Positions 44,918 through 58,084 are shown, numbered from the stretch's first letter. The stretch is 64,000 nt of DNA from Lobosporangium transversale (GCF_002105155.1 NW_019028983.1:248001-312000); one strand, 5' to 3'. Notes: generated by a model not told the origin, from the letters alone. Numbers and translations: made by a program.

Positions 44918-45512
44918 ATGGTGAGAGGAAGTCTTCGAGAGGCTGTCCAAGATAATCATCGATGTCTATCGTGTTCGGGCCTACTCGACTTGGGTACGTG
45001 CGGGTGTAGCATTGCGTTTGACATTGAACCCATCGTAGGCCCTCTCTGCAAGGTACATGTCTTTGCGAGGAATTCTTTGTTTTCCATGACCAAGGCATTG
45101 CAAGATAGAAGAACGGGGTTGACTATATGTATAGTAATAGAGTACTCTTTCCCTGGCGTAGAAAATGCCATCAACTGGGGATAATAGCTTAGAATGATAT
45201 CGCGCAAATACATCACTTTATTGGTATGACACAGTCGTTCTGTATATACTGTATATATATCTTTCTCTTAACTAGGCTATCTCTGACCGCGGCTGGATAC
45301 ATTGTTGTCGGTGCGAATAAATATTATCCTCTAAGAAGTGCCCAAGCTGTAAAGAATTTGTAGGGCAAGTTAGCATTCACCAACTCTATTATTCCAAGTG
45401 CGATATTTATGCACAGAGATGTGATGGCTGGCCACAGCATAATCAACGTCGTCCACGGTCATCTAATACGCCAACAGCGTCCCCTTTACCTTCAGCCGAT
45501 AGACAAGGATAG
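44918..45512 (+). pseudogene. Probable decayed zinc-finger-like gene
   Basis: A first segment from ATG 44918 reads MVRGSLREAVQDNHRCLSCS and GLLDLGTCGCSIAFDIEPIV up to a GTACAT donor near 45054. After a CTTAACTAG acceptor at 45276 the frame continues AISDRGWIHCCRCE, meets TAA at 45318-45320, then ILSSKKCPSCKEFVGQVSI and a tail to TAG at 45512. Cys pairs CxxC and CPSC spaced by nine residues look like a zinc ribbon or RING fragment. The in-frame stop argues for a pseudogene or a sequencing difference. No family assigned. Confidence 0.35.
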
Positions 45513-45844
45513 AGCATATCCATAGATGAAAGACGGCTGTTTAGTGCGCACCAAACGTCAAGCACCATTCGAGGCTGCGAAGGAATCAAGAAAATCCACT
45601 TATAATTCTCAAATTAGAAAATACACGTGCTCGCCGCAAACACGCTTAGACTTTTACAGCCACGTCTGACGTATTTTGAGAGAGGTTTATGCTGTAATCA
45701 ATAGACTAGACAGAGCACAGTGCACTCAAGAGTGTCGACTTTGACTGCTGACTGGCTGTTAAAGTCGATCATCGTTCACTTGTCGCCGCCAAGTGGTTCG
45801 CCATATTGGACATGTGTGAGTAGGTGAAATACGCTTGTTTTTGA

Positions 45845-45851
45845 TATAAAA
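45845..45851 (+). promoter_or_regulatory. TATA box of the small gene at 45924
   Basis: TATAAAA, 73 bases upstream of the ATG, giving a usual TATA-to-start geometry. Confidence 0.5.
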
Positions 45852-45923
45852 GGCGTTATTAATCATCCTTGAGCAACACAACTTATTCTGATACTCTTCA
45901 CTTAAGCTTCCAGTTCAACAAAA

Positions 45924-46139
45924 ATGTACACTCCTCACTGTTGCCTGTTCAAAAAATTTCGCAAAAGACTGCATCGTTCCTCGCCCACAATAGTCGATAG
46001 TGGTAGCACAGCGGTCAAGAAACATGAACTAAGCTCTCAGCATGCACCAGAGAACCATGATGGTTATTCGCAACAATATTCGAGCGCTGACTCCCATTCT
46101 ATGAGCAATCAGGAACAACTTCCTCGATACGAGCCTTGA
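45924..46139 (+). CDS. Small 71-residue protein, unknown function
   Basis: MYTPHCCLFKKFRKRLHRSS at the start is cysteine- and base-rich; the rest is polar (S/H/Q/N) and ends EQLPRYEP. The cysteine pair next to a basic cluster could be a lipid-anchored or membrane-surface segment, and LPRY resembles the L/PPxY type of short motif bound by WW domains; both are inference. Supported by a TATA box at the right distance and an A-rich start context (caaaaATG). The gene stands alone, with no neighbour for 400 bases on the left and 1.3 kb on the right. Confidence 0.45.
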   Translation: MYTPHCCLFKKFRKRLHRSSPTIVDSGSTAVKKHELSSQHAPENHDGYSQQYSSADSHSMSNQEQLPRYEP

Positions 46140-47432
46140 AGCTTGGATACAGCCAGATAATGCTCCTTCGATAATCTATAATAGCGAACTATTAAAATGA
46201 ATTTTATTTTATTTTACTTTATTTTATTTACAGAAAAAGATGGTCATGAAATCAAAGTAAAAAGAGAGTAGGGGACTGAGAAAGCTAAGTGCTATGTGGC
46301 TGATGATCGAAAGATTCCTTGGTGGGGTTTTTGGCCCCAGAAAATGGAGGGAGAGCAGCATCACTTCTAGTTTGTAGACGTCAACTTTATAATGTTGATA
46401 GACAAAATGTATTACATTTGACTGAGGCATCTGACTGTTGTCTTGCATTCTGCCACAGTGATTCCCACTCCAATCTGATATGAATTTCATTGCCACCACT
46501 TAGCTAAGAGTAAGGGGTAGTGTCCTGAAATTTGAGTTGTCATAATGACATCCATAGGCCTTTCTGGCGTCGACCAATACAAAGGGTTGCGACGTAAAAA
46601 CGACTTAGTTGGTGGACGATGAGAGGTCGATACCGGCTGTGTGCAACGCCACACTAGTAACATGTGTGGTTTCCATTGACAATGGTTTACTTGGACGATA
46701 AACATCTTTAATGTTTTTTATTTTCCTTTCTTTCTAGACTTCTTCCTTTTTCGTTTGTATAGCCCGCTTCCCTTCCATTGTCTTCATATTTGTTGTCTAC
46801 TGCACTTGATCCTGTCCAACCCGATAACTGTTTTTTCTGCTTTCACATAAATAAACGACGCGGTGGTGGCGCAATAACAATAATAAAAAAAGCACAGCCA
46901 GCCCACTTGCAGATATTCTTCATTAATGCCCTCTCTCACTTTCTTGCCTTTTAACACCTTTCTCTGTGCTCACACGATTTACTTCATTAACAATCCAATC
47001 ATCTATCACATGCACATTACATCCTCACTTCAACAAATCATACACACACGTAGCTTTTCTTCATAAGATACTTTTTTCTCATCCTTCTTCCGCTTCCTGT
47101 CTAGACAACTCCTTGCACAAGCCATCATCATCATTCCTGGACACATCTGTCGCGTACATCAACTCTGAAACCAGAAGCGCAGTACATAATCCGGCTATAA
47201 GCAAACTACTACAACATCCATCACCACCAGCTGACAAAATTAGACGGAAAATTCAGAGGCTTTTCATGCCTCTCGACGCCGACTACAACATCCTTCCTTT
47301 TTCCTTCTGTGAATTTGTGTGTGTGCCTGCATCGATCCACTCTCTCAACAGGCACTCCATCGTCTCCTCGGCCGGTTTACTAAAAAGGATTACATCTAAT
47401 CTGACAGCCAATCCTTTTTTAAAACGCCAGAA
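46140..47432. other. Intergenic, leader of the capping-enzyme gene at its right end
   Basis: No supported gene. Open frames at 46487-46705 (minus) and 46966-47541 (plus) lack recognisable domains; the latter overlaps the start of the guanylyltransferase gene and is read as 5' leader. Confidence 0.5.
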
Positions 47433-48492
47433 ATGCCTTTCGAGTTTGGTGTTCCAATTGATCCAACCTTTCGTAAGACCCTTCAGGCAAAGATTCGGTC
47501 CTTGCTGCAGGGAAAATCAGAAGGGTACGCTTACTTTATAAAAAAAGTTTTTTTTATAAACAATAATCAATTCGGTACATCTCAGAAAGAGTATGATGAA
47601 TTACGTGTGGACCAAAGGATCTTGAGTCAGGATAGTTGTCGAATCAAGCAAATTGAATTCAGGGACACACGGAGATTATTGTTCAATAACATCAGCAGTA
47701 GTATATTAATTTCAGAGAAGTCTGAACTGTAACGCCACCATCTGAAACCATGCTTGACCATCTCATGCCCAGCCTGAGAATAAATAAATAATAATGATGA
47801 AAAACTTTATAGCAGCTATGCCAGCTAATGGAAACGTCAGGGAGCCGACCCAAGAACAGTGGCGCTGCTGCGGGACTACCACGGTGATTTCTTATGTAGG
47901 AATGATAAACTTTAGTCGAGGAATTACAGGATATAGTAGTAGGAGGGCTTGGCAGCATTGACTGTAGATCCTTCACCAAACAACCCAGTTGACCCGTGCA
48001 TGCAGAGAAAAAGTGGAAGGAAGGGAAATGGTTCTTAAATTGTTATTTTAATTATTCATTTATTTCTTTTTATAACTTTGTAAAAACAGGTTCCCTGGTT
48101 CATACCCAGTCAATTTCGAATCATCTCACTTACAGCTATTGGCCAAGGAAGAGTACTTTGTCACAGAGAAGGTTCCTGGTGTGCGATATATGCTTCTCAG
48201 CACCCACACACCCAAAGGCCCGGCATGTTTTCTAGTAAGAAAGCAACATCAGTTGTCAAACGCATATTCTTATATAATTATCCCTGCATATATTTATTTA
48301 TGTTTGAATATTATCATTAACACATTTAATTGGTTCTGTTTCTTTAGATCGACCGACATTACGAAATTTCATTTGTGCCACATCTGCTACTTCCTCTTCG
48401 GGATAACCCTTCAAAGTACCAAAACGAAACATTGCTGGATGGAGAGATGATCGTGGAAGGGGATGGAAGCAAGGTATTATTTGCTATTCAGG

Positions 48493-48524
<32 letters not shown>

Positions 48525-51500
48525 GACACCATGACTCATGATGTCCATGGGAGTGTACCTACTACAATCTATTTACTATTGTTGTTATATACTTAACGCT
48601 CCTTCTTTATTCACATGCCTTGACAACTCAGAAAACATTACGTTTTTTAGTATTTGATCTCATGGCTCTTAATGGTATAGTTGTAACACAACGATCCTAC
48701 AGTACACGTTTAGGGGTAAGTTGACGCGACTCAAAAAGATCAATGATGTTGCTCTACTTGCGAAATTTTGATAAAGTGACCGTTCTCATCCATATCAACT
48801 TTAGATGATGGATCAGGACGTCTTAGCAGTACAGGCTAGTAAATCAAGCGAGATACGATCTAAAGAACCATTCACGTAAGGATCGATTACTGTCGTTGAT
48901 GATCCATTGAATCTTGACAGACAGAGCTACCAGCGTTTTTTAAATAATATATTCTGCCTCTATATCAAATTAGAATCGAGCGCAAGACAATGCAGAGGTC
49001 ATATGGATTGAATATTATTTTATCTGGGAGCAAACGACACAAACATGGTGGCGAAGGGTTAATATTTATGCCTGTGCGACAACCATACGTACCAGGAACG
49101 AGTCCAAAACTGTAATGAAGCGAGCTTTTTTTTTTTTTTTTTTTTTTTTTTTCTGTTTCATCTATTTTTGACAGACTATGAATTGAATCTGTTTCCTCAC
49201 GGCATCATATTTTCAATGAACTTGTTCCATATAGATTAAAATGGAAATCTCATACAACAGCGCAGTTCCTGATCAAAGTGGCTATGAGCAAAGAGAGGAA
49301 ACCAATGTACTCTATTCATGTTAAGCATGGAGGCGGTACAAAGTTCTATGACTATGTTACACCAGAGCCTCAATTAGCTTCAGAATGGCATAACTCTTCC
49401 CCAGATGGGAAAGTTGCTGAATTTTGGTATGTTAATAACATTTCTGTTAGGATGCTATGCGTGTTCTGGGTCGCTTTGCTCATTGACATTGTGGTATTTC
49501 TTTATAGGTGGGATGCGCAGTGGCCAACGCAAATGTTTGAAAAGGGCTATGGGTTAGAGACTCGTACAGGAGGTTGGCGATTTTATCGCACGCGGGAAGA
49601 CAAAAAAGACGTGGATGATGAAGCAACGGTACAAGCACTAGTCAAGGGGATTGAGACAGCTGTCACAAAAGAACAGGTATGTGCTTATTATTGTATTAAC
49701 CATGTCAAATTGGGGTTAATTTGTCTTTAACCGTGCATTGTGCTGCACAGCTCACGCGTTTATTTATATGAACTCGGAATCTGTAGTTAGAATCACAAAT
49801 CGAGCATATCAGGACTCAATGGAAGGCTAGGGAGGCAGGCTTACCCACAAATGGAAACAACCAGTCGCCACATTCTACTAGTCAACGTCCCGCTATCCGA
49901 CAGCTCTCCATTGTCAGTACCCACTCCGAAAACCATCCTCCGCCTATGACGCCTTCCCATACTTCGTCACAATACTTGCAGTCACCCTCTGTTGCAAATC
50001 ATCCTGGTTCACATGGGTATTTTTCCAAGAAGGGGGAACGAAAGTCATCAGTAGATGAGCATGGTTCGTCAAGCCATCATCCGATCACCGCTCCAGGGAC
50101 TTTCTCTCACCCATTGCCCCCCAAACCTCAATCTTTTCAGGCTCGACATTCATCAGTAGAACAATCTCAATCACAATCCGCAAAAAACGCTGATCAGGAA
50201 CAAACTAGTAGCTCTTCGTCATCGACGCCGTCAACATCTGTTATTCAAACCCCAGACAGGAAATCAACCCCGCCACCCACTAGTACACCAACGTCATCTG
50301 TAGCGTCGCCTTCATCTACGTCAGGCGTTAAGAACCCGCTGAAGCTTTCACAGGTCCCAGCTCACTTACAGCCTATAAAATCATGGATGACAGCATCGCC
50401 TGTTCCTAGAGCTCCCCCACTCGATAAAGGCGTCAAAGGTGTTAAGAATGAGAGACGTGATAGCAGAGATTCAATCGTGAGTAGTGGCAGTAATTCACCT
50501 AAATCCGCACCATCTAGGAAAAGCTCAATGTCTATTGCGGATGTCCCAAAGGAAACAGTGGTGGGCTCGATATCAAAGGCCAATGAGGCGGGGGATGCAA
50601 ATGGAAACCAATCTACCACTACTTCAAGCTCAATATCAATTTCCCAAGAGGCGCCGTCACAAACTCCTACTCCTGCCCATACCCCAATACCTTCTGGAAT
50701 ATCAAGGCCTACAACCGTGCCAGCACTTCCACCAACGACATCATCAGCTTCCACAGATATTGCGCTGTCGGGGGTTGCCCTTGAGACTAACGATAACAAG
50801 GATTCAGATGAGAAGCGCCACGAAGATTCATCCGCGTCTGCAGATCATGTTCGCATGCCTTCAGTGATACCAGTAACAACAACAACACCCTCGGGTTCAG
50901 CAGCTGTGAAAACTTCTGTCGATGAGGATATTACTTTAAAAGCACCTACGCCTGTGCTTGGAAAGCGAATGGCTGATCTTTCAGAATCTGAGGGGGAGCG
51001 ATCGGAGGATTCAATTGTTCAGCGCCGTAAAATTTCGGATGGAGTAGGACCTTCATTCAAGACTGAAGCAGTTATGACAGGCATAGGAACCTTAAAATTG
51101 ATTGCATCACAGTCACCCAAACCATCTTTCAGCTCTCCACTAGCTGTACAGGATAGTACAACTATGTCCCCGCTTTCGCCCTTGAGTAGTCCAGATCGTG
51201 CAGCTGTTGTGACGTCTGATGACAATAAGCAGGCGTCGCCGCGCTCACAGCATCCAATAGGCTCTAGAACAACCATCAGCTCAAAACTTTTGCATGAGGT
51301 CACGGCACAGCTTGGACAGGAGACTAACGAGCATGATGCTTTAGAAACCCATGAAAATGTTGAAAAGGTGGACCAAGTGGAACCTACAGCAGCTATACTG
51401 AAAGAAGACGTGGTGATGAAGGAAGATAACATGGGATCAGCGGTCACAACAGGTCCTCTCCCTACACCGGCATTGACGGTCATGGAACAGACGGCCTACG

Positions 51501-54448
51501 ATCTTCCGAGTGAAGGTGAGAAGGCTCAAGCTTTGGCGAGAGCGAGAGAGGAGGCGATTTCTAGAATGGCAGTGCAACGGGAACACCAAGAAGCGATTCA
51601 AATGAAACTGAAAGAGGACGTTGAAGTTTTCAAGGAGAAATCACTAATTCGAAAAGACAAAGCCCAAAAACGGAAAATGCAGGAGGTAAATGAGACGCCT
51701 GTACAAGATCGTAGAGCCCAACCTGTGCGCCAGATTAATCAGCAACAAGGAAGACAAGTCAATAATGATGCCCCCGTTTTGAGAGGGCAGTCACAAGCAG
51801 CTCAACGTCAGTTAGCCTCGCCTCAGGATCAACAGCAGCGCCTTGGATACACGACACGTCTTTCCAAGGCAGCTTCTAGGACAGAGGCTCAACAAAACGC
51901 TCAAAATAATGTCAAAGGACAGTCTCATGTGGAACCGTCCACAGGCAATTCTAAAGAACAGATTGGATGTATTGTGGAACCAGTTGCTCCTATCACAACC
52001 CAGCGTGAGGAGCGATCGTCTATCAATCGTCCCATGTCACTTCATCACGGTCAATTAAATGATCAAATTGTTAGTGTCCCAAATCCCGCGCTACTTCATC
52101 CGGAAGGACCCTCTCGCAATCACAGAAGGATCAATTCAACGGAAGATCATCATCACTCATTAGACTCAGTCCGTGCAGATGCATCTACGCCAGACCAACA
52201 GGAGCTTCCTAAACAATATGATCAAACACACAGCATACGGCAAGACATAGACGAGCATTTTGAGCCGAACCATCGACGCTTACACTCAGATGTTGGGGCT
52301 CTATATAAACCAATAATGAATACAACTGCACAGCCGCAAATGATAACGCCTGGACAGCTGCCTCATAAAGGGGCACTGGAAGTACGCGACCAACCTGGCT
52401 CACCTTACAGCCCTCAGCCGCCCGGTATGTTGACGGCAGTATATCATCCCGAAGCAGATAGTCCAAGAGTATCGAAAAACAGTTCATTTTCGACCACCGT
52501 AAAAGAGGATGTGCCTATGAAACGAGAATCGAAGACTCGATTGCAGTTCATTTTGAATGACGACGACGCAGGGCCTGAAAGTGGTAATGAGGATGATTCT
52601 CAAGAACGTCGCTTAAGTCCGGAAAGGGCTCAGTGGAATGACCAACGGCCCCCTATTCAGGAGACGCCTCAGCGAACAAATGTGTCCCAGGAAGAATATG
52701 GACTTCGACCTCCAATCCCTGAAGAATATAACGCGTACGAGTACCAGGGTTTTCGTAGCCCTCCGAATACATCTGCTTCAGCCATGGAAATTAACTCTGC
52801 GCAACGCCAGCAGGCAAAGAAACAGAAGCTCCCACAGGAAGGTACTGGATCGGAACACTATGGTAATCGAGTAGACGAGTACGAGTACCACGTACGTCAG
52901 TCTCAAATACAGCCAATGTTGTCTAGAGCAGCCGCTCAACCCTCACAACGCTCTGTATCCCAAGTTGATCGATGGCCACAGCAACAGCACCAACAGCAAC
53001 ATCATCCTCTTCCTCCATCTCCTTCACAACAGACTATGTCAGGTCCAACTCAAGTTGCAGGAAGGCGATTGCCAGGTGATTCACAAGCGTTGTCGCCTCA
53101 TCTACAAATCACTCATTCACCCGCTCGACCTGTATACCAAAGTTCTGAACAACAACCGCACGGAAACCAGATAGGCAAACCTACACATCATGACCAATAT
53201 GGTCTGACAGGGCCAGTACCATCCCCAGAAGGCCCCCGCCCTACTTCTGATCGACCAACACACTCGAGACACTCTTCATCGTCAACACCAGGGCCCGGAC
53301 CCGAGAATCCTCACCCTCAAGGCCTTCCCTACCAAATTAACCGTGGTAAAGCACCTCAGGGACCGGTACAGGTTGAGATGTATGGGCGTGGCTATCCTTC
53401 GCCTTCAACGGTACATGCTCCCGTACAAGCACGTGTGGCAAACTCTGTACAGCATATGCAACAGTCGTCACAACAGGCATCCCCGCAATTTCATCACCAA
53501 CAAGTTCAGAGCCAACAGCAACAGCAAGCTAGTGCCAATGCATTTACGCGTAAAAAGGTACCAGTGGAACACCACGCTGGAGCATATGGTCCACCTCCAC
53601 CTTCTAGCATTCATCCTGGATTTGAGTCCCGAGCTTCCCATACACAGCATTCTCATTCTCATCAACAGCTGCCGCACCAACACCTGAACCGCCATTCTGA
53701 GCAGGAGCCTGTACATGATCTAGATCCCGCTCCAGGGCATCATAAGCAGACACCTCCACAATACCGTGTCCCCCATCATGAACAGGTTTCTGGTCCAAGC
53801 GGTCCAAGCTATTATGAACAGGAAGCTCCACCGCCAGCTGGCACTTTTGGATCGAGTCGATCTTCTATATATGGTTCTCAACCTCTGCATCCATCTCCTG
53901 TCCAGGAGAGACAGCCCCAACCATATCCTTCTCATCCTGGAGCGGGACAACAGCACGATCCGTCTTATCGTTCGTACACAGGAAGCAGTGCACGTCCAGG
54001 ACCTGGAAATGACATGGGATCTAAAGACGAGCATATGCGTGGAAGGGCTCATATTACTGCGCCAGCTCTTGGGCATGGTGGACGTGGATCGATGGGTCAT
54101 TTGCCTTCCGACCATCCATCCTCACAACGCCAGCACCAGCAGCAGTACCTACCACAACAGATGCCAATGCAACACGATTACCGGCATAGCTCTGCATCCT
54201 ATCATCATCACCAGCAACAACAGTCAACACAGTATGCTTCCCAGAAATCTATGCACCTTCAGGATCATTCGCCGTATCCTCCACCTCCTCATCATACTGC
54301 CTCTCCAACTATTCCCTCTCCTCGTCACGGACAACCCCATTCGGGACGCCCTAACGAACATGACCCGAACTATCGCCCTATGCCACATGGGCAACAGAGC
54401 CATGGGCATGGACATGGGCATGGACATGGACACGGCGGACCATGGTGA
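47433..54448 (+). CDS. mRNA guanylyltransferase-like protein with a 1550-residue disordered extension
   Basis: Nine exons: 47433-47524, 48090-48234, 48348-48473, 48632-48715, 48805-48875, 48974-49111, 49235-49426, 49508-49676 and 49787-54448; all phases agree, 1892 residues. Residues 1-339 are a nucleotidyltransferase plus OB fold of the capping-enzyme family: GFPGSYPVNF; motif I EKVPGVRYML (Lys58); motif III LLDGEM (110-112); IIIa FLVFDLMALNG; IV EGLIF (200-204); V LKWK; VI GGWRFYRTREDKKDVDD. The family adds GMP to the 5' end of nascent mRNA in the nucleus. The conserved Asp of KxDG is Pro60 here, which may impair activity. The last exon alone encodes 1553 residues of S/P/Q/H-rich sequence with a short charged coil (ALARAREEAISRMAVQREHQ) and a GHGHGHGHG end. 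Typical fungal enzymes are about 400-460 residues. Confidence 0.88.
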
Positions 54449-55175
54449 TGCGTCATGTTGCTTCTGGAGCTGTCAAGTAGTTAATAATACCCTTTGCTTT
54501 TAAATTCTCCCGCAGTCCTTTTGTTTTCTCGTCATATTAGTCCTTATTTGTTGTTTTTCTTGTTCATTTTCATACCAGTACTATGGTTCGAGCTTTCTTT
54601 TTCTTTTTTTCTTTCTATTTCTTTTTCTTTTTTTTCTTTTTTTCTTTTTCTGTTTTCTATTAGGTTAAGGTAGCAACAACCAGACTCGAGTATTTATCAT
54701 TGTACTATCCTTGTATGACAACTCTTCATTGCTCTTTCCTCCACTTGCTTCTGTAGTCGTTTTTTTCTTCATGTAATTGTAACGTTTAGCAGAGTTCATG
54801 AACAACAATAAAGCAACAATCAAAGGGGTGCGGGACATCCTCTTATTTTATTGTCAGTCGTTTTTTTATTTTTTATTTTTAGTTTTATTTTTGTATGAAC
54901 ACAAGCATTGAGCAAATAAAACATTCCAATAGGATTTATTTTTGTCATACAAATGTAATACAAGACCCCGTGCATTGGCCCGTAAAACGCGTCGTGTTGT
55001 GTTTTGTGTGCATCACCATTTTGAGGTTCTGATATAGACCGATTTCGGTTTCAGCCTTTTATTCAAGAACATCCAACATCTTGAACATCCTGAACATCTT
55101 GAACACCTTGATGGTCCTCAACCGTCATATCAATTATCATCCCACAAACGCCTTTACCGGGCACCAATGACCAAG

Positions 55176-55208
<33 letters not shown>

Positions 55209-55338
55209 CCAATATATATATTATTAGTTTGTCAACTGCTGGTATTTGTTAAGTTGGTTTCCTTGTCCCACTTCTCTCCCACTTCCCTCCACATACTCTT
55301 TCGCTTTTTTTTTTTTTTTGGTCTTCTTTTAAAACACG
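54449..55338. other. Intergenic with T-rich tracts
   Basis: 3' region of the capping-enzyme gene and promoter of the next gene. Contains CT-rich low-complexity DNA (about 54590-54660), a T28 run at about 55181-55208, and no supported gene. Confidence 0.65.
55075..55110. repeat. 9-bp tandem repeat, four units (AACATCTTG)
   Basis: Units AACATCTTG, AACATCCTG, AACATCTTG, AACACCTTG in a row, about 230 bases upstream of the ATG at 55339. Confidence 0.8.
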
Positions 55339-57424
55339 ATGTTACTCTTAGTCCCACCACCAAAAGTTGAAAATGACAAAGACGCTGTTCGCTTTCCAAA
55401 ACAAGAGCCTAATGACCATTGTGCCACGACAGCGTCCAACAACGATCAGAGTAAAGTTTTAGTGCTATTACCTCCCCAAACCGACCTTAGCTCAACAATG
55501 ATCGTACCGGACACTGCCACGACTTTCAGTGAGAGTGCAGCCACTGCTGGACCTCCCACAGCAACAGGCATGGCAACATCCTCTGGATGGTTTAAAGACT
55601 TTGATCGACTCTGTAATAGTAGTAAATAATAAGAATGATAACAAAAATAGCAGCAGTAATAATATTAGCAGTGGTGGTAATGATAATAGTAATAATAATA
55701 GTAACAGTACTATCTATTTAGGTAGCCTACCTCCACGGCCTTGCTCTCAACAACAGCGAGTGCAGCGGCGGTTCAGTTCCCGCCCTCGCTCCTGTTCTCG
55801 TCCTCGATCCTGTTCCCATTCTAGTTTCAATTTTCATCCCCATCCTCATCCGAAAAGGCAATCAAGAATGATTGAAGGTGATAATCATTATAGGCTTTGG
55901 AGGCAACACCTTGCATTCTTGGAGCGATTCACTACACAACCAAATGGGGCTGGGACTGGAGTAAATGCGGTAGGATCACCTGTTCCTCGAAGACATTCAC
56001 ATCATGGAAATTCTGCTGCAGTGAATCAGGATTGGAGATATGATATCATCCACGGGATAGGGGATCGGCGGCGAAAGTCAATGCCCAGCCAGGGTGATGG
56101 TAGTGATGGTGAAGGAAGAGGAGGAGGGATTAGAGCAGGAAGAGATCTTCATCTTTGGTCGCCTCAGAGGACATGGACAAAAGTATCGACGCTTTTAAAA
56201 CACCCTTCAGCAAATAGCTTACAGTCCCAGCTATTGTCATCATCATCGTCATCATCGTCAGCATCATCATCGCCATATTGTTTCCCTCCAGGATCGCCAC
56301 AGATGTTTCGAGAGGCATTCAAAAGGACCATGAGAGTACAATCGCCAGTGTTGACATCAACGAGTGAAAAAGTACAGCTGGACCCCAAACAGCTTTCTCA
56401 TCCTAAAGAGATGATGACGAAGAATGGATTACAAGTAGATGGTAGGCTTAAAGAGAAAAACGAGGCTAGGATCGAAACAGGGATGGCAACAGCAGCGGCA
56501 GATGAAGAAAACGAAAGAAATACCGTTGGTGACGATGACGGCGGTGACGGCAACGGTAGCGAGGGCTTCAAAAGATTCAGCTTTTTACCATCACCAGCAC
56601 CCCCTCCTCCTCCTCTCATGAAGCGCGAGCCTATATCCGAGGAACCAATGGAAGAAGAAGAGATGGAGGCGGAGGAGGAGGAAGAGGAGGAAGGGGAGGA
56701 AGAGAAGGAAGGGGAGGAAGGGGAAGGAAAGGACGATGATGTGGAAAACGCGTCGTTGCCAAAGGGCAAGACAATCGATGTGTCACATTATAAACCAGGC
56801 CAATACGTTGTTACAGAGGGCTCTATCCGACCATCATTTCCGCGAGAGACGGTCATAACGGCGCATGATATCTCGTTGATGACAGCATCCCTCAAAGCGC
56901 TCACTCCGTTGGAGATCCAAAGCCAATTGTATATGGGAACCCGGCAACAGACAAGACGGAGGAGACAATCTCGACGCAGGAGCCATAATGTCATCATTGC
57001 ATCGTCATCGGCGGTTGTTTCGGCGGATACAGCGGTAGCGAGAGCAGGAGTAGGAGCACAACCTGTATTACACAACCATTCCGTCTATAGAGCACCCCCT
57101 GTCCCTATTCTTCGTGAAGGGTCCTCTATGATAGGTCTAGGCCTTACATCCATGAACGCTAGTGCCAATAGTATTAGGACTAGCACGATGGGCGTGAACG
57201 ATCATAAAACCACAAAACAGAGTGTGAGCGTGAGTGTAGGGGCGAATGAGAGACCTCTACCGGCACATTATTATCTTCCACCGAGTGCATTCAGAACTGC
57301 AGCAGACGTGGCAGCAGAAGAAAGAGAAGAATTGGAGAGAAAACAACGACAGCAGCAACGACAACAAGAAAAAAAGATGGAAGAAACAGATGAATTCTTG
57401 ATCTTTTCACCATCATTACCTTGA
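55339..57424 (+). CDS. Disordered R/S-, E-rich protein, unrecognised
   Basis: Two exons, 55339-55612 and 55722-57424, 658 residues. The first frame stops soon after 55612 and the second has no clear start of its own. A GTAATA donor and a CTATTTAG acceptor join them with matching phase, which explains the apparent frame change. The intron consists almost wholly of AAT/AGT-type triplets. Features: S/R-rich SSRPRSCSRPRSC near 105-120, an S-run, an acidic block of E/G (about 405-435), and a more ordered part around KGKTIDVSHYKPGQYVVTEG and AHDISLMTASLKALTPLEIQ at 440-500 that may be the conserved core. R-rich RRRRQSRRRS could be a nuclear signal. No family recognised. Confidence 0.6.
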
Positions 57425-58084
57425 AGAAAGCTAGAAATAGTGCCTGAACGATAGTCGTGGGAGTTTTTTTTTATTTTTTTTATTTTTTTTATGTTGATCC
57501 ACGATATTGCTCCTCCCACCTCTCCACATGTAATTGCTACACAAACACAAAAACAAAAAAAAAAAGGTACCTTTTCATCGCCATTGTCGTCGCTGACCTG
57601 ATGATAAATAACAAGCCGATCAAGCTCACGCGCATATCTGTATATCAACTATCAACTATATCAATTATATCAACTATTATATAGATATATATAATCATAA
57701 TCAAAATCATAAAAAGAGAAATAGCAAACAAACAAACATCAAAGTTTGCAGATGAAGCCCTTTTTTTATTTTTTTTATTTTTTTATATACTCTCTTCAAA
57801 TCAGAGAGCAAGAGATTTCTCCCCGTTGATAAGAGAAGTAGCCAATCGGGGATGATTTTTGACCCTGCACATTTAACATCAGCAAGATTTAAAAAAAATA
57901 GCCTTTTTTGTATTTTTTTTAAAAAAAAGGCGACTCCTAATATGTGCCTATAGATTATTAATGTCATTATCACTCCATGAGAAGAGGAGGAGGAAGCAGT
58001 AGCAGTAAAAAAAAAAAGTGACTGCTAAAAGTCAAATCTCCACAGGTTTCCCACGATCCCGATACTCACGGAATGCTGAAAACA

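Noticed and set aside
47525-48089. Extra gene or mobile insertion in the long first intron of the capping-enzyme gene
   Set aside because: At 565 bases the intron is unusually long, but I find no terminal repeats, target duplication or coherent frame in it.
53604-54503. Frames on both strands over the end of the capping-enzyme gene
   Set aside because: Shadows of the Q/H/P-rich coding sequence; repetitive composition keeps several frames open.
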